DNA of 38,933 nucleotides from CAYQCH01 sp964415935 (lineage in GTDB: Bacteria; Patescibacteriota; Patescibacteriia; VMEV01; CAYQCH01), in NCBI GenBank assembly GCA_964415935.1, contig CAYQCH010000005.1, positions 1 to 38,933 of the forward strand, in the 5' to 3' direction. The notes below the pieces were generated by a model, which was given only the letters and a program-made list of their open reading frames with translations, did no database searches and was not told the DNA's origin. The first letter of the stretch is position 1; every line of letters starts with the position of its first letter. The position numbers and the translations under genes are program-made. Below, one piece after another: positions 8,286 to 15,902 of this stretch.

Positions 8286-8316
8286 TTGACTATGACGTTA
8301 CGTCATAGTTTACTAT
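8286..8316 (+). promoter_or_regulatory. MerR-type promoter with perfect palindromic operator
   Basis: TTGACT (8286-8291) and TACTAT (8311-8316) are separated by 19 bases, the long spacer typical of MerR-activated promoters. A 10-1-10 perfect palindrome with half-site ACTATGACGT covers 8289-8309. The minus-strand -35 of the M23 gene (8287-8292) is inside the same palindrome. Confidence 0.75.
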
Positions 8317-8349
8317 GTGCCTGTAGACATGAAATCCATGGAAAAACCT

Positions 8350-9108
8350 ATGCGCTACACCGTCAAACAACTTGCCAGCCTGGCCGCGATTAGCGTCCGC
8401 ACCCTGCATTACTACGATGAGATCGGCTTGCTTACGCCTTCCTTCGTGGCCAAAAACGGCTACCGCTACTACGAACAAAAAGAATTGTTGCGCCTGCAAC
8501 AAATCTTGTTTTTCCGCGAGCTGGAATTCCCCCTTGAGGACATCAAGCGCATGCTGGACCGCCCTGGGTTCAGCATGGTCGAAGCGCTGTCCGACCAGAA
8601 AAAGCTATTGCAGCTGAAACGCAAGCGCATTGACGGGCTCATCAAAAGCATTGATAAAACGATTGTCTCTATGAACAACAACCACCCATTAAACGGCGAA
8701 GAGCTGTATGATCCCTTCAAGGACGAAGACGTCAAACAGTACCAGGAAGAGGTCAGGCAGCGCTGGGGAAACACCGACGCCTACAAGCAAAGCATGGCCC
8801 GCGTCGGCAAAATGACGAAAAAGGAAATGGAAAAATTGAAAGAGGATGGCAAAAAGCACACGCAGGCCCTGGCCGACAGTATGGACAAGGGCGCCAGCCA
8901 CCCCGACGTCCAGGCCTTGATTGCAAAATCGCATGCAGGCGTAAATTTCTTTTACGATTGCAGCCTGGAAACATTCCGCAACCTGGGGCAAATGTACGTG
9001 GATGATCCGCGTTTCACGGCCTATTACGAAAAATTCCGTCCGGGCCTGGCCGCATTCATGCGCGACGCCATCGCCTACTACTGCGACCATCAGCAAGAAA
9101 CAGCATAA
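8350..9108 (+). CDS. MerR family regulator with TipAS ligand-binding domain
   Basis: A 252-residue transcription factor. The N-terminal MerR winged helix (YTVKQLA, RTLHYYDEIGLL, GYRYY) is followed by a coiled-coil dimer helix (about 70-105) and a TipAS-type domain (YDPFKDEDVKQYQEEVRQRWG to the end), which in TipA binds thiopeptide antibiotics. Its inducer here is unknown. The frame is open from a GTG at 8317, but that abuts the -10 box and cannot be transcribed; ATGs at 8329 and 8338 are possible. 8350 fits the family start best. It probably controls itself and the divergent M23-mscS operon through the palindrome at 8289-8309. Confidence 0.9.
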   Translation: MRYTVKQLASLAAISVRTLHYYDEIGLLTPSFVAKNGYRYYEQKELLRLQQILFFRELEFPLEDIKRMLDRPGFSMVEALSDQKKLLQLKRKRIDGLIKSIDKTIVSMNNNHPLNGEELYDPFKDEDVKQYQEEVRQRWGNTDAYKQSMARVGKMTKKEMEKLKEDGKKHTQALADSMDKGASHPDVQALIAKSHAGVNFFYDCSLETFRNLGQMYVDDPRFTAYYEKFRPGLAAFMRDAIAYYCDHQQETA

Positions 9109-9115
9109 AGAGAAA

Positions 9116-9155
9116 CTCCGTACCGCGCCGGTAAAGCACGGTACGGAGCTTTTGT
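9116..9155. terminator. Terminator between the MerR gene and the Ig-like lipoprotein gene
   Basis: The stem CTCCGTACCG (9116-9125) pairs with 9139-9148 across a 13-base loop, with T-rich ends on both strands. It serves the two converging genes. Confidence 0.8.
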
Positions 9156-11089
9156 TATGGCGGCAACGCCGGATCCGTCGGCATGGTCACGTTGCGCAGG
9201 ATAGGATCAATAACGATGATCAATCCCTGGTCCGGGTCCACATCGTCAAAGTTGTGGTTGCGGTCCTGGCGAACCATGAACACGTTGGCCGGGTCGCCGG
9301 GATTGCTGCCGCCATGGCGCGTGGCCCACAACAGATGGTCGCCGACGTCCGTGCGCAGACGCAGCACGGCTTTGCATACCGTCCCCGTGCCATAGTCAAT
9401 GACCGGCGTAAGCGGCGTGCCGTTATAGTAATCGGCCGGCACGCCGCCATTCAACGGGTTGCGGAACAGATGCGGCGTCCACCCGGGCTGGAGGGAATTG
9501 TCCTCCCCCACCCAGTTCTGCGGGAAGTCGATGAATACTTCCAGATCCACTTCGTTCACGCTGGCCGAGGTTACGGTGCCGATGGCAAACGTCCCCGGCC
9601 CCTCATTGACAAGGCCATTGAGCGCGTCCACCTGGGCCGAAGCATCCCGGTAACCGACCAGCTCGGCAAACCGGTTGCGGCGAAAGACCGTTACCTGCCG
9701 CTGCGGCGAGGCAGCCTGCAGGCCTCCCGGATCCTCGGCCAGAGCGTCAAAGCTGAAGGTGCCGGGCGCCGGGACGGGGTCGGAGACCACCACCACTTCA
9801 AACGTGAAGGTGGTGATGTTGGCCGCCGTGGCGGAAGAGACCAGCGAAATGGCGGCTGTCTCGCCCGCGCGCCGCTCCAGCAGGCAGGACAACGCATCGC
9901 CGTCATCGTCGCGAAACGACACCTCCACTATGGCCTTGGTCAAAGCGGCAATGACGCTGCTGCTGGAATCCACTCCGGCCACCGTGGTGGCGACGTGAAC
10001 CGGAGCATTGTTCACCACCGGCGCGGGCTGCACCGTCACGCCCACCGTACGCGTAACGCCGCCATTCTGGTCCGTGACCGTGAAGGCGAACTCCATCAGC
10101 TGGCTGCCGCTCACGACCGGCGCCACGGCCGCCGTAGCCAGGGCCTGGCTGCTGTCGATGGCCGCCGCCGGCCCGGCAAACTGGGTCCACTGATGCGAGA
10201 GGCTGCCCGTCCCGCCGCTGACCGTGGCTTGCAGGGTAAACCCCTGCTGCGAGTCTACCGTGGTCGGGCTGGCGCTGATGGTGTCGATACGCAAAGGCGG
10301 GTTGCCGGGCGGCGGGTTACCCGAAGGTGGATTGCCAGAATTCGGCAGCTGGCTGGCCGGAGGCGGCGGCGCAGGCGCGCCCGGATGAGGCTTCACAAAC
10401 GTCTGCCAGGCGCCGTTCTGCTCTGCCACCCAGACGAACAGCTCTTGCGGCGGGTCAACGTACGTGGAATCGTACGGCAATCCCGTAAAGAACCAGGACG
10501 GGTCAACGCTTGTCGCGCCCGACATGGTGGCCGGGCTGACCTTGAGCAGCGTGAAGTGCATACCCGCGGCCACGGGAACGCGCAGCGTTCCGCGATAGCC
10601 GTTGTCGCCGGCATCTGAAAGTTGCACGGCATCAAAATTGCCGATGATGGGCGCGTTCTGCTTGGCCCAGGCCTCGACCAGGCTGCTGGTATTGCCGTCG
10701 TAGCTGTAGTCGGCGATGAAGTCGACCAGCATGACATTCGGGTCGCTGGCGTCCGGCTGAGGATCGGCGAAGGCCACCGAACCCGCTGAGACGACCGTGT
10801 TGCCGCCGGGAGCGTCCAGCCGCCTCGTTACCACGGTCATGCCTTCATTGCGAAAGGCCGGCGTGGCGGCGATGAGCTGGGCGTCTGTCATGGACGCGGG
10901 GCTCTGCGGCTGGTTNNNNNNNNNNNNNNNNNNNNNNNNNNNNNNNNNNNNNNNNNNNNNNNNNNNNNNNNNNNNNNNNNNNNNNNNNNNNNNNNNNNNN
11001 NNNNNNNNNNNNNNNTCGCTGTCCTTGGAGCAACCGGCGCAGAGGGCGCCGTATCCGGTCAACACAAAAAGCAAAACAAGGGTTCGCAT
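9155..11089 (-). CDS. Large Ig/PKD-like lipoprotein, interrupted by an assembly gap
   Basis: The protein starts with MRTLVLLFVLTGYGALCAGC, a signal peptide with lipobox CAGC (Cys at residue 20), four residues before 100 N (10916-11015). After the gap come a DUF-like beta region, a Pro-rich linker of NPP repeats (near 10290-10345), a PKD/REJ-like domain ('SHQWTQFAGPAAAIDS...FAFTVTDQNGGVTRTV') and a C-terminal beta region ending 'DPALPP'. It is probably a surface adhesin or ligand-binding protein; no enzyme motif is seen. The gap length is unknown, so frame continuity across it is assumed, not shown. The longer frame back to 11257 is rejected because the signal peptide starts at 11089. Confidence 0.65.
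   Translation of the reverse strand: MRTLVLLFVLTGYGALCAGCSKDSXXXXXXXXXXXXXXXXXXXXXXXXXXXXXXXXXXNQPQSPASMTDAQLIAATPAFRNEGMTVVTRRLDAPGGNTVVSAGSVAFADPQPDASDPNVMLVDFIADYSYDGNTSSLVEAWAKQNAPIIGNFDAVQLSDAGDNGYRGTLRVPVAAGMHFTLLKVSPATMSGATSVDPSWFFTGLPYDSTYVDPPQELFVWVAEQNGAWQTFVKPHPGAPAPPPPASQLPNSGNPPSGNPPPGNPPLRIDTISASPTTVDSQQGFTLQATVSGGTGSLSHQWTQFAGPAAAIDSSQALATAAVAPVVSGSQLMEFAFTVTDQNGGVTRTVGVTVQPAPVVNNAPVHVATTVAGVDSSSSVIAALTKAIVEVSFRDDDGDALSCLLERRAGETAAISLVSSATAANITTFTFEVVVVSDPVPAPGTFSFDALAEDPGGLQAASPQRQVTVFRRNRFAELVGYRDASAQVDALNGLVNEGPGTFAIGTVTSASVNEVDLEVFIDFPQNWVGEDNSLQPGWTPHLFRNPLNGGVPADYYNGTPLTPVIDYGTGTVCKAVLRLRTDVGDHLLWATRHGGSNPGDPANVFMVRQDRNHNFDDVDPDQGLIIVIDPILRNVTMPTDPALPP
10916..11015. other. 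Assembly gap (100 N)
   Basis: Exactly 100 N, the usual placeholder for unknown size, lies inside the Ig-like lipoprotein gene. The flanks do not repeat each other, so sequence is really missing here. Confidence 0.98.
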
Positions 11090-11202
11090 GGCCCCGTTCT
11101 CTCCCCTCCAAAAAGGTTGTGGATGCATCTGAAACGAGAGACAGATGCATCGCTTTAGCGTAGGGAGAAAAACATGCAGCGTCAACAGCGCTGTCACGAC
11201 GG

Positions 11203-11231
11203 ATTGACATTCGACGCGCGTTGCGCTACGG
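11203..11231 (+). promoter_or_regulatory. Promoter of the 11267 methyltransferase gene
   Basis: A perfect TTGACA at 11203-11208, 17 bases, then TACGGT at 11226-11231, a weak -10 that keeps the key T, A and final T. The predicted RNA start leaves about 28 bases of leader containing GAGGG before the ATG. Confidence 0.5.
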
Positions 11232-11266
11232 TCAAGCGTCGTTGGAAGTTCGAACACGAGGGTTGC

Positions 11267-11911
11267 ATGAACGACGAAACCGATAGTTTCCGCGACGCGG
11301 TGGACTATATCTTCACTCGCGTGCCGTCCGGCCAGCGCATGGCGGACATCGGCTGTGGCAACGGCGACTTGTCGCGCCAGATTGCCAAAGCCTCAAACGC
11401 ATCATTTCTCCACCTGGTCGATGACACGGAATTTCCCGAAGCGGGGATCCCCTGCTGCCAGGAACGCGTGTGGAAGTTCTCCGTCGAACTCGAGCCGTGG
11501 CTGCCCTGGCTGCGCGGACAGATCGATACCATTGTGTGCGTCAAGACCGTGCACGAATTCGAACAGCCGGCTCAGACCGTCGCGAAAATACTCAGCCTGT
11601 TTCCCCGCGACGGCAACGGCCTCATCTTCATCGCCGACTACGCCGAAGGGTTCTGGTCGGCGGACCGTGCAGCCACGCTGGCCGACGGCTTGCGCCTGCA
11701 CTATGAAGACGACCTGAGGCGGGTGCGGCGCACCGGCCTGTACCGAAACGACGACATCCGCGCATTCTGGCGCAAGGCGTTTGCCGACGCCGGTCTGGAA
11801 GATCCGGATATCACCTTCCCGCCCAACAACATCGGGTATCTCTTCGCCCATACGGGTAACGGCCCGCTCTGGGACGAGCAAATCCCCATACCCGCCGGCT
11901 CGCCTTTCTAA
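11267..11911 (+). CDS. Class I SAM-dependent methyltransferase
   Basis: A 214-residue cytoplasmic enzyme. SAM motif I is MADIGCGNGDLS (residues 25-36), with an acidic end of strand 2 ('LHLVDDTEF') and a later 'IDTIVCVKTVHEFEQP', a methyltransferase motif IV-like strand. The substrate is unknown. The start at 11267 is preferred because GAGGG ends 4 bases before it; the open frame upstream to 11174 crosses the promoter. Third positions are very GC-rich and the gene has its own promoter, Shine-Dalgarno and terminator, unlike the leader-poor genes around it, which hints at recent acquisition. It is divergent from the Ig-like lipoprotein. Confidence 0.8.
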   Translation: MNDETDSFRDAVDYIFTRVPSGQRMADIGCGNGDLSRQIAKASNASFLHLVDDTEFPEAGIPCCQERVWKFSVELEPWLPWLRGQIDTIVCVKTVHEFEQPAQTVAKILSLFPRDGNGLIFIADYAEGFWSADRAATLADGLRLHYEDDLRRVRRTGLYRNDDIRAFWRKAFADAGLEDPDITFPPNNIGYLFAHTGNGPLWDEQIPIPAGSPF

Positions 11912-11927
11912 GGCAGCCGCGGGCTTC

Positions 11928-11963
11928 AATCCCGCCCACGTCTTGTGCGGCGGGATTCATTTT
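11928..11963. terminator. Terminator between the methyltransferase and DUF817 genes
   Basis: AATCCCGCC (11928-11936) pairs perfectly with 11949-11957 and is followed by CATTTT. It overlaps the very end of the converging DUF817 gene. Confidence 0.75.
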
Positions 11964-12762
11964 ATGCGGTTGGTTCCGTCTGACGCTCCAGCCGCATCGC
12001 TTTGACATGCTTTAAATACGCGACAATGACAAAACTGATGATAACCAGCAATGACCATGAGCCCACTTTATGGAAGGACACCGCGCTCCAAGTAACAAGC
12101 TGGTCCGGATACTTCCAGGCACCAAAAAACGTGGCAATGTTTTCCGCAATCCAGATGAAAAACGCCACCAGAACAAACCCCAGGGGCAGCGGCATGATGC
12201 GTTTTTTTGCCAGCGGGTAATACTCAATGTACGTCTTGCGAAACAAGACAAGCACCAGCGCCATGAGCACGTACCGGAAATCCGGAATAAAATGGTGCGT
12301 AAAAAAATTCAAGTAAATCAACAGGCTCAATGCCACGCTCATCCAGTACGGCGGATGATGAACGATGTTGAATTTGAAAATCTTCCAGGCCTGCGACCCG
12401 TAGCTGCCCACGGCCGCATACATGAACCCGCTGTACAACGGCACGTTAAACAGTTTGAAATACCCGAATTCGGGATATGACCACGAACCGATGGCCGGAT
12501 TTGTTTTAAACACTTCCAAAGCAAATCCGACCACGTGGAAGAGCAAAATCACTTTTACCTCGTCGACGGTCTCAATCTTTGTCAGGACCAGCACGATCTG
12601 GATGAAAACCGCGGCGAGGAATAAAAAGTCATAGCGCGGCAAGCCCAGCGTGAAATGATGCGACAAAAAAAGCAAAATGAAAAACGAGCCTGCGAATACG
12701 CAGGCTCGGGCCTGTTTCAGGCCAAATACGACAAATTCCTTCAGGAATGCCCTGGCGTCCAT
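11962..12762 (-). CDS. DUF817 family integral membrane protein
   Basis: A 266-residue polytopic membrane protein with about eight hydrophobic helices. Family-typical stretches are 'KEFVVFGLKQARACVFAG', 'PRYDFLFLAAVFIQ', 'FEVFKTNPAIGSWSYPE' and 'NFFTHHFIPDFRY', as in DUF817. The His and Trp residues in loops are conserved-looking, but no biochemical role is established for the family. It is the last gene of the minus-strand cluster that begins at 15691, starting 9 bases after the DoxX stop. An 8-bp perfect hairpin lies within its early coding sequence (12686-12709) and is probably incidental. Confidence 0.85.
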   Translation of the reverse strand: MDARAFLKEFVVFGLKQARACVFAGSFFILLFLSHHFTLGLPRYDFLFLAAVFIQIVLVLTKIETVDEVKVILLFHVVGFALEVFKTNPAIGSWSYPEFGYFKLFNVPLYSGFMYAAVGSYGSQAWKIFKFNIVHHPPYWMSVALSLLIYLNFFTHHFIPDFRYVLMALVLVLFRKTYIEYYPLAKKRIMPLPLGFVLVAFFIWIAENIATFFGAWKYPDQLVTWSAVSFHKVGSWSLLVIISFVIVAYLKHVKAMRLERQTEPTA

Positions 12763-12771
12763 GGTCTGTAT

Positions 12772-13233
12772 CTAGGCATTCTGCTGCGTCGGCATGGCGG
12801 AAGGAGCAGCGGGCTTCTTCATCAGCAAACCGCTGACGGAATACTTGCCCGCGCCCAAAACCGTGATGGCCAGGGAACCGAACATCAGGACCAACACGTA
12901 TTCATACCCGTTGTTGGCCAGGCTGTAGCCGTTGCCCAGATGCACCTTGAGGGCCGCCACCAGCATGATCACGGCCAAAACGATACCGACATAGCGGACC
13001 AGAACACCCAACAAAATGGCGATACCGCCAATTAGTTCCGCATAGGCAACGAAGTACGCCAGCGCGGCCGGAATTCCCACCTGGCCGAAAAAGCCGACCC
13101 CCATTTCCATATTGGCGACTTTCATCCAGCCGGCGTTCACGAATACAATACCCACGGCGAGGCGCAAAAACAGCAGGCCCAGATCCGTATTATGCAAACG
13201 TTCCATCATCGCATGAATCGATCTCATAAACAT
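12772..13233 (-). CDS. DoxX family membrane protein
   Basis: A 153-residue protein with four hydrophobic helices and the DoxX hallmarks 'LGLLFLRLAVGIVFVNAGWMKV', 'AYFVAYAELIGGIAILLGVLVR' and 'GAGKYSVSGLL'. DoxX proteins are small quinone- or redox-associated membrane proteins of mostly unknown function; some work with thiosulfate or oxidative stress enzymes. Residues 1-10 contain several Met codons (13233, 13227 and later), so the exact start is uncertain. It lies 15 bases after the 31-residue basic ORF and 9 bases before DUF817, consistent with one operon. Confidence 0.85.
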   Translation of the reverse strand: MFMRSIHAMMERLHNTDLGLLFLRLAVGIVFVNAGWMKVANMEMGVGFFGQVGIPAALAYFVAYAELIGGIAILLGVLVRYVGIVLAVIMLVAALKVHLGNGYSLANNGYEYVLVLMFGSLAITVLGAGKYSVSGLLMKKPAAPSAMPTQQNA

Positions 13234-13248
13234 GAAAAAAATTAAATG

Positions 13249-13344
13249 TTAAACCTTGCGCTTCTTGCTGCTTTTTTTGATGCGCTTGGCGGTTTTGGAC
13301 TTTTTCCTGGCATGCTCCAGACGAGCTCTTAAGGCACTGTTCAT
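13249..13344 (-). CDS. Possible 31-residue Lys/Arg-rich small protein
   Basis: A 31-codon frame runs from ATG (13342-13344) to TAA (13249-13251). The product begins MNSALRARLEHARKKS and ends KKSSKKRKV; roughly half of it is Lys or Arg. It fills most of an otherwise unexplained gap between the SRPBCC and DoxX genes in the same direction. The composition suggests a nucleic-acid- or ribosome-binding peptide, as for small basic ribosomal proteins, but no family is recognised. A TTGCCT-N17-TAATGT promoter-like pair lies just upstream. It could also be a chance frame. Confidence 0.45.
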   Translation of the reverse strand: MNSALRARLEHARKKSKTAKRIKKSSKKRKV

Positions 13345-13408
13345 AGCGTCTTTATCAATAATTTATTGGTACATTAGCCTATTTAGCCGGGATAGGCAAT
13401 CCTTGAGG

Positions 13409-13828
13409 CTATGCGGACGCCTCAACGTACTTCTTGAAGTTGTCCAGGATAGCCTGCCAGCCCTGGCGCTGCATTTCTTCCGGGTTTTCGTTTTCCAATT
13501 CAAACGTTTCCGTAACCTGTACGCCGCCTTCGACGTTTTGAAACAAGATGCTGACCTTGCGTTCGTCATCCATGACGTACTCGATACGCTCAAGCGGCAC
13601 CACCGCGGTATATGTGCCGGCAAAGTCAAACCCCGCGCTGCCGTCTTTGGCCGCCATGGTTGTTTTAAACCTTCCTCCTTCGCGCACGTCGTTTTCCGCG
13701 GCCGGCGCATGCCAGTCGTCGGAGGCCTGGCACCATTTGGTGATGTGTTCAGGCATGGTCCAGCAATCCCACACTTTTTGCACAGGCGCGTGAATGGTTG
13801 TTTCAACCGTAATGGATTTCCGCTCCAT
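13409..13828 (-). CDS. SRPBCC/AHSA1-like ligand-binding protein
   Basis: A 139-residue START/Bet v 1-like protein. The opening 'ITVETTIHAPVQKVWDCWTMPEHITKW' and the closing 'GWQAILDNFKKYVEA' are typical of the activator-of-Hsp90-ATPase (AHSA1) branch of the SRPBCC superfamily. These bind hydrophobic ligands in a helix-grip pocket; the ligand is unknown. The frame stays open to 13981, but that part overlaps DUF1761, so the ATG at 13828 is used. It is fourth in the minus-strand cluster, 49 bases after DUF1761. Confidence 0.88.
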   Translation of the reverse strand: MERKSITVETTIHAPVQKVWDCWTMPEHITKWCQASDDWHAPAAENDVREGGRFKTTMAAKDGSAGFDFAGTYTAVVPLERIEYVMDDERKVSILFQNVEGGVQVTETFELENENPEEMQRQGWQAILDNFKKYVEASA

Positions 13829-13877
13829 AAATTCGAAAGGACACCCTCGAAGGAAGATGTCCTGAGTTACTGAAAAA

Positions 13878-14288
13878 TTATTTCCAACCGCCGATGATGG
13901 CGCCGGCCGCCAGCAAGGTGGCCAGCATGTTGAGGCTGCCGATCCAGAACAAGGCCATCTTGCCGCCCCAAATGGCTTCACCCAGCTTCAACGGGAGCAC
14001 AAAACCGACCCAAACCCACATTGCCACCATGAGCCCGCCGTTGACGGACATTTGGTCCAAACCGACCATAAAACGGGCCAGAACGTAAAACATGAGCAGG
14101 CTGGCAAGAAACTGGATGCCGTACAGCATGCCCATTTTTTTCTTTTCGGCCGCCTGTTGCTCGGGCGTCCACTTGTCCATGCCCATGGCTGCCATGAATT
14201 GCTTGCCAAAGAGCGGACCGTACACAAGGCTTCCAATGACCATGGAAGCCACGGCCGCGGCGCCGATGGCGAGATAATTGATCTCCAT
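13878..14288 (-). CDS. DUF1761 family membrane protein
   Basis: A 136-residue protein with four hydrophobic helices. The N-terminus 'INYLAIGAAAVASMVIGSLVYGPLFGKQFM' and a cytosolic loop rich in Lys and Glu ('WTPEQQAAEKKKMG') are typical of DUF1761. No function is established; the neighbouring TspO, SRPBCC and DoxX genes suggest a membrane stress or small-molecule role by context only. The start at 14288 fits the family and leaves 23 bases to the TspO stop. Confidence 0.85.
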   Translation of the reverse strand: MEINYLAIGAAAVASMVIGSLVYGPLFGKQFMAAMGMDKWTPEQQAAEKKKMGMLYGIQFLASLLMFYVLARFMVGLDQMSVNGGLMVAMWVWVGFVLPLKLGEAIWGGKMALFWIGSLNMLATLLAAGAIIGGWK

Positions 14289-14311
14289 ACAAAGAGATAA
14301 TGATAATGGAT

Positions 14312-14779
14312 TTAGTTTAACATCCAGATGACGTAATTCAAGCAGGCCGCAAAGCTGACCCAAAGCAAGTATGGGAATAATAGCCAGGCTGCGGGCTTTG
14401 AAACCTTATAAAATGCCGCGGCCGTCCAGACAATGGCCAGCCACAACACGACAATCTCAGCAAAGGCCAGGCCGGGATTTCGCCAGCCGAAGAAAATCAA
14501 AGACCAGGCAAGATTCAGCGCCAGCTGCGCAGCAAACACCCCCAACGCCATGCGCACGGGCTTGACGTTTCGTTTCTTCCAAACCAAAAAAGCCGCCACA
14601 CCCATAAGCGCATACAGCACAATCCAGACGGGGCCAAACAGCCAGTTTGGGGGCGTCCATTCCGGCTTTGCCAGGGTAACATACCAGTCAGGTATGGCCT
14701 GGGTCGTAAACAGCCCGCCGATCACGCCGGCAAGTTCTGTAATGACAATAGCGATGATCAGCGCAAAAACGTTCTTCAT
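14312..14779 (-). CDS. tspO: TspO/MBR family tryptophan-rich sensory protein
   Basis: A 155-residue protein with five hydrophobic helices and many Trp residues. Diagnostic stretches are 'WYVTLAKPEWTPPNWLFGPVW', 'ALNLAWSLIFFGWRNPG' and 'FPYLLWVSFAACLNYVIWMLN', as in the TspO/peripheral benzodiazepine receptor family. It binds porphyrins and related ligands in the cytoplasmic membrane and is linked to oxidative or light stress; here that role is inferred from the family. It starts 6 bases after the VOC gene stop, so it is translationally close-coupled to it. Confidence 0.93.
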   Translation of the reverse strand: MKNVFALIIAIVITELAGVIGGLFTTQAIPDWYVTLAKPEWTPPNWLFGPVWIVLYALMGVAAFLVWKKRNVKPVRMALGVFAAQLALNLAWSLIFFGWRNPGLAFAEIVVLWLAIVWTAAAFYKVSKPAAWLLFPYLLWVSFAACLNYVIWMLN

Positions 14780-14785
14780 ACCGTA

Positions 14786-15691
14786 CTAGCCTTCGTATGC
14801 CTTTTTCAGGGCGGCAAGATCAAACTTTTTCATGGGCAGGAATGCCCTGGTCACGCGATCAATTTGCTCAGGCGTTCCTTTGCTCATCATGTCATCCATT
14901 GCTCTGGGCACAATCTGCCAGGAAACGCCAAATTTGTCCTTCAGCCAGCCGCATTGTTCTGCTTCAGGCACAGCGGAAAGTCTTTCCCAGTAGAAATCGA
15001 TTTCTTCCTGCGTGTCGCAATAGACCATCAGGGACAGGGCCTCGTTAAACCGAAACCCGTGTTCGCGCGCGCTGTCCATGGCGGCAAACCATTGCTTCTC
15101 AAGCATAAAGTCGGCAAACATGATGGTTCCTTCTTTATCCGGCTCCATGCCGCCGGGATACTTCGCCACCATTCCCGGTTTCGCTTCCTTGAACACCGAC
15201 AGATAGAAGTTCATGGCTTCCTCAGCCTTGCCGCACACATCGCCCACAAACAGCAGGGACGGAATGATAAATGGCCGCTCCTCCCCTTCCGGTTTGGAAA
15301 GGATCAGTTGCCAGGACACCCCGTACTTGTCTTGTACCCAGCCGTACCGGTCGCTGAACGGATAGGCATCCAATGGCATGAGCGCCGTCCCGCCGTCAGA
15401 CAACATGCTCCACAAGGCATCCAGGCGTTCACGCGCGTTTTCGTCCCGCGACGGGTCAAAGTTGACCATGAATGAAATGGACGGATTCAGCTTGAAGACC
15501 GGCCCGGCACTAATAGACATGAACGAATACCCGGCCAGATCAAACGACACGATATCGCTATCGCCGGAAGGCGTGTCATGGATAGTCTGAATGCTTTTGA
15601 CCTTCGAGCCGTTTTGAAACGCGGCCACATAAAACTCGGCGGCCTCTTTCGCTTCTTTATCAAACCACAAATGCGGGACGATTTTTTGCAT
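14786..15691 (-). CDS. Tandem-domain VOC protein (PhnB/3-dmu-9-like)
   Basis: A 301-residue protein made of two PF06983-type vicinal-oxygen-chelate modules. Module 1 is residues 1-135 ('IVPHLWFDKEAKEAAEFYVAAF', 'WVQDKYGVSWQLI') and module 2 is about 145-285 ('FVGDVCGKAEEAMNFYLSVF', 'WLKDKFGVSWQIV'). Each repeats the fold used in bleomycin-resistance and PhnB-like proteins; the ligand is unknown. The start at 15691 follows an extended TGGTATACT -10 by 8 bases, so the mRNA is probably near-leaderless. It leads the minus-strand cluster. The frame can be read further through the N gap, but that is an artefact of a duplicated contig end. Confidence 0.88.
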   Translation of the reverse strand: MQKIVPHLWFDKEAKEAAEFYVAAFQNGSKVKSIQTIHDTPSGDSDIVSFDLAGYSFMSISAGPVFKLNPSISFMVNFDPSRDENARERLDALWSMLSDGGTALMPLDAYPFSDRYGWVQDKYGVSWQLILSKPEGEERPFIIPSLLFVGDVCGKAEEAMNFYLSVFKEAKPGMVAKYPGGMEPDKEGTIMFADFMLEKQWFAAMDSAREHGFRFNEALSLMVYCDTQEEIDFYWERLSAVPEAEQCGWLKDKFGVSWQIVPRAMDDMMSKGTPEQIDRVTRAFLPMKKFDLAALKKAYEG

Positions 15692-15729
15692 AAGAGAGCA
15701 GTATACCAGACCAGCTGCATGTGCTAAAG
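15675..15729. repeat. 55-bp sequence repeated on both sides of the N gap, first copy
   Basis: The same 55 bases occur at 15830-15884 on the same strand, directly flanking the N run at 15730-15829. It is best explained as unmerged overlapping contig ends, not a genomic repeat. Confidence 0.95.
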
Positions 15730-15829
15730 NNNNNNNNNNNNNNNNNNNNNNNNNNNNNNNNNNNNNNNNNNNNNNNNNNNNNNNNNNNNNNNNNNNNNNN
15801 NNNNNNNNNNNNNNNNNNNNNNNNNNNNN
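15730..15829. other. Spurious assembly gap (100 N)
   Basis: The gap lies between two identical 55-base flanks. Collapsing the copies would join the VOC gene's promoter region directly to the end of the BCAM0308-type gene. Confidence 0.9.
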
Positions 15830-15884
15830 GGGACGATTTTTTGCATAAGAGAGCAGTATACCAGACCAGCTGCATGTGCTAAAG
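15830..15884. repeat. 55-bp sequence repeated on both sides of the N gap, second copy
   Basis: It is identical to 15675-15729, including the TATACT box and the first codons of the VOC gene. Confidence 0.95.
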
Positions 15885-15902
15885 CGACAAAGCGTAGATC
15901 CC

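Noticed and set aside
8317..8349. GTG at 8317 as the MerR gene start
   Set aside because: It directly follows the -10 box, so it would lie before the RNA start.
9002..10618. A long plus-strand frame (538 codons) antisense to the Ig-like lipoprotein
   Set aside because: Its product is Arg/His-rich low-complexity, it overlaps the MerR gene's end and terminator, and the minus strand has the lipoprotein signal and domain text.
12686..12709. GAGCCTGC/GCAGGCTC hairpin as a terminator or regulatory site
   Set aside because: It lies within DUF817 codons for a conserved 'QARACVFAG' stretch and has no T-run; best explained by coding sequence.
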